Source of the DNA: Candidatus Didemnitutus sp.
Lineage (GTDB): Bacteria; Verrucomicrobiota; Verrucomicrobiia; Opitutales; Opitutaceae
Reading direction: 5' to 3'
Length of the DNA: 6,104 bases
Assembly (NCBI GenBank): GCA_030682505.1
Contig: JAUXOH010000194.1
Coordinates: forward strand, 1-6,104
Shown piece by piece: positions 4,651 to 6,104 of the stretch. The notes under the pieces were generated by a model that ran no database searches, had not been told where the DNA came from, and saw nothing but the letters and a program-made list of their open reading frames with translations. The stretch's first letter is position 1. Each line of letters begins with the position of its first letter. The position numbers and the translations under genes were made by a program.

Positions 4651-6104
4651 ATGCCGCTCCACGCTCTCACGATCTTCACCGGCGCGTTCCTGCTGTTTCT
4701 GGTGCAGCCGCTGATCGGCAAGTTCATTTTGCCGTGGTTCGGTGGCAGCCCGGGCGTCTGGACGACCTGCCTGCTGTTCTTCCAAACTCTGCTGCTCGGC
4801 GGCTACGCCTACGCGCACCTCACGACGAGGAACCTGACGCCGCGCGCGCAGGCGACCCTGCACCTGGGGCTGCTCGGCGTGGCGCTGCTGTGGTTGCCAA
4901 TTGCGCCCGACGCCTCGTGGAAACCCGCGCCCGGGGACGAACCGACGGGGCGCATCCTGCTGCTCCTCACCGCAACCCTCGGGCTGCCCTACCTGCTGCT
5001 CTCCGCCACGGGTCCGCTGGTGCAACGCTGGTTTCATCTCAGTCATCCCGGTGCCTCGCCCTACCGGCTCTACGCGCTGTCCAACGTCGGCTCGCTCCTC
5101 GCCCTGCTCACCTACCCGTTTGTGGTCGAACCACTTTTTCCGCGCCTCGAACAAGCCTGGGGCTGGTCGGTGGCACTGGTAATGTTCGCGCTCTTCTGCG
5201 GGCTGTGCGCGTGGCAGGTTCGGCGTCTGCCGGAAGCGGGCGTGACGCCGGCAAGCGACACCGCGTCAACCGGGACGGAGAAGGCGTCGGCGCCCGCCGC
5301 GCTCGACAAGCTTCACTGGCTGCTCTGGCCCGCGATCGCCTCGGTGCTGTTGGTGGCGACGACGAACAAGCTCTGCGTCGACGTGGCGGTGATTCCTTTT
5401 CTGTGGGTGGCGCCGCTCGCGCTGTATCTGCTGACGTTCATTCTCTGCTTCGATCACCCCCGGTGGTATTCGCGCAAGGTCTTCGCGGCGTTGTTCGTCG
5501 TGGGGTGCACCGTCTCGGGCTTCTTGCTGGCGGACGGGACGCACGCTCCCCTGCCGCTTCAACTCGTGGGTTTCGGCGCGACCCTGTTTGTGGGCGGCAT
5601 GCTTTGTCACGGCGAACTCTACCGGCTCCGGCCCGCCCCGCAGCACCTGACGTCCTATTACCTGTTCATTGCGGCGGGCGGGGCGCTGGGCGGGCTCTTG
5701 GTGGCGGTCGTCGCGCCGCAGGTCTTTGACGACTACTACGAATTGCACCTCGGCCTGTGGGCGCTGGCCTATCTGGTGGCGTGGTCCTGCTGGATGCACC
5801 GCAGCCGGTCTCTCGCCTTCGGCGTCGGGGCCGGCACGATCCTGGCCATTCTCCTTCTGCCCGCGCTGCTCGCGGATCCGACCGAGGCCGGCGCGCGGGC
5901 GTGGCTGCAGAGCTACGGGCCGGCCTACGCGGATTTCTACGGCACGCATTGGCAATGGCCGCTCGCCGCCCTCGTGGCCGTCGTTGTCTTCTTGCGTCGC
6001 GGACGGGACGACCCGCCGGCGACTTGGCACTGGCGGCAGGCGCTCCTGCCCTCGGCGCTCACGATCATGCTCGCGGTGGTTTTTCTCCGGCAAACCACCG
6101 GCGG
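4651..6104 (+). CDS. Polytopic membrane protein of the fused MFS/spermidine-synthase type (3' truncated by window)
   Basis: From the ATG at 4651 the frame is open for 484 codons to the window edge, with no stop. The N-terminus has the family's signature GAFLLFLVQPLIGKFILPWFGG (residues 11-32), then SPGVWTTCLLFFQ and LLLGGYAYAH. Later blocks also fit: YRLYALSNVGSLLALLTYPFVVEP (138-161), WVAPLALYLLTFILCF (252-267) and MLCHGELYRLRPAPQHLTSYYLF (317-339) followed by GGALGG. At least ten hydrophobic spans are visible, with a hydrophilic loop at 191-218. Relatives are commonly annotated as spermidine synthase or fused MFS/spermidine synthase because a SpeE-like Rossmann domain follows the membrane part; that domain would lie beyond the window, so enzymatic activity cannot be judged here. 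The physiological role of the family is poorly known. I chose the ATG at 4651 because a nearby ATG at 4631 is out of frame; C-rich CCTCCCCCGCC precedes it, with no Shine-Dalgarno. It may be co-transcribed with the phosphatase. Confidence 0.85.
   Translation, partial: MPLHALTIFTGAFLLFLVQPLIGKFILPWFGGSPGVWTTCLLFFQTLLLGGYAYAHLTTRNLTPRAQATLHLGLLGVALLWLPIAPDASWKPAPGDEPTGRILLLLTATLGLPYLLLSATGPLVQRWFHLSHPGASPYRLYALSNVGSLLALLTYPFVVEPLFPRLEQAWGWSVALVMFALFCGLCAWQVRRLPEAGVTPASDTASTGTEKASAPAALDKLHWLLWPAIASVLLVATTNKLCVDVAVIPFLWVAPLALYLLTFILCFDHPRWYSRKVFAALFVVGCTVSGFLLADGTHAPLPLQLVGFGATLFVGGMLCHGELYRLRPAPQHLTSYYLFIAAGGALGGLLVAVVAPQVFDDYYELHLGLWALAYLVAWSCWMHRSRSLAFGVGAGTILAILLLPALLADPTEAGARAWLQSYGPAYADFYGTHWQWPLAALVAVVVFLRRGRDDPPATWHWRQALLPSALTIMLAVVFLRQTTG

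Noticed and set aside
4734..5729. Plus-strand open frame of 331 codons and the minus-strand frame at 5266-6093
   Set aside because: Both overlap the membrane-protein gene in other frames and translate to Arg/Ala/Gly-rich sequence without motifs.

Overview
This window most likely comes from a high-GC, Gram-negative (two-membrane) bacterium. Two predicted lipoproteins and a TonB C-terminal domain imply a periplasm and outer membrane. Protein style, strong G/C third positions and an intergenic ACACGAA-type repeat make Verrucomicrobiota, perhaps Opitutaceae, my best guess. That placement is inference from memory, not a search result.

Layout. At 1-324 (+) is the C-terminal end of a TonB-family energy transducer. 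It is followed by a possible terminator and, facing it, a small minus-strand lipoprotein gene (434-721) that is interrupted by an in-frame TAG at codon 16. A 277-bp divergent region (722-998) follows. It holds a short inverted repeat, a possible -10 box and, directly against the next start codon, a C-rich tract whose complement is a textbook G-quadruplex motif. A YahK-like zinc alcohol dehydrogenase (999-2063) and an SSS-family sodium/solute symporter (2085-3653) form a probable two-gene unit with a 21-bp gap. A 246-bp spacer with tandem 9-bp repeats separates them from a class C-like acid phosphatase lipoprotein (3900-4595). The last gene, after a 55-bp gap with a 14-bp perfect palindrome, is a multi-membrane-span protein of the 'spermidine synthase / fused MFS' type (4651 to the window end), open at its 3' end.

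Function. The dehydrogenase and symporter could work together if the symporter imports a substrate whose aldehyde or alcohol form the enzyme handles, but the substrate cannot be read from sequence. The phosphatase would act on the periplasmic side of a membrane. The genes are ordinary metabolic and envelope genes, and I see no defence system, mobile element, CRISPR array or RNA gene. The items most worth a second look are the amber-interrupted lipoprotein of unknown family, the G-quadruplex/i-motif tract abutting the dehydrogenase start, and the intergenic repeat.
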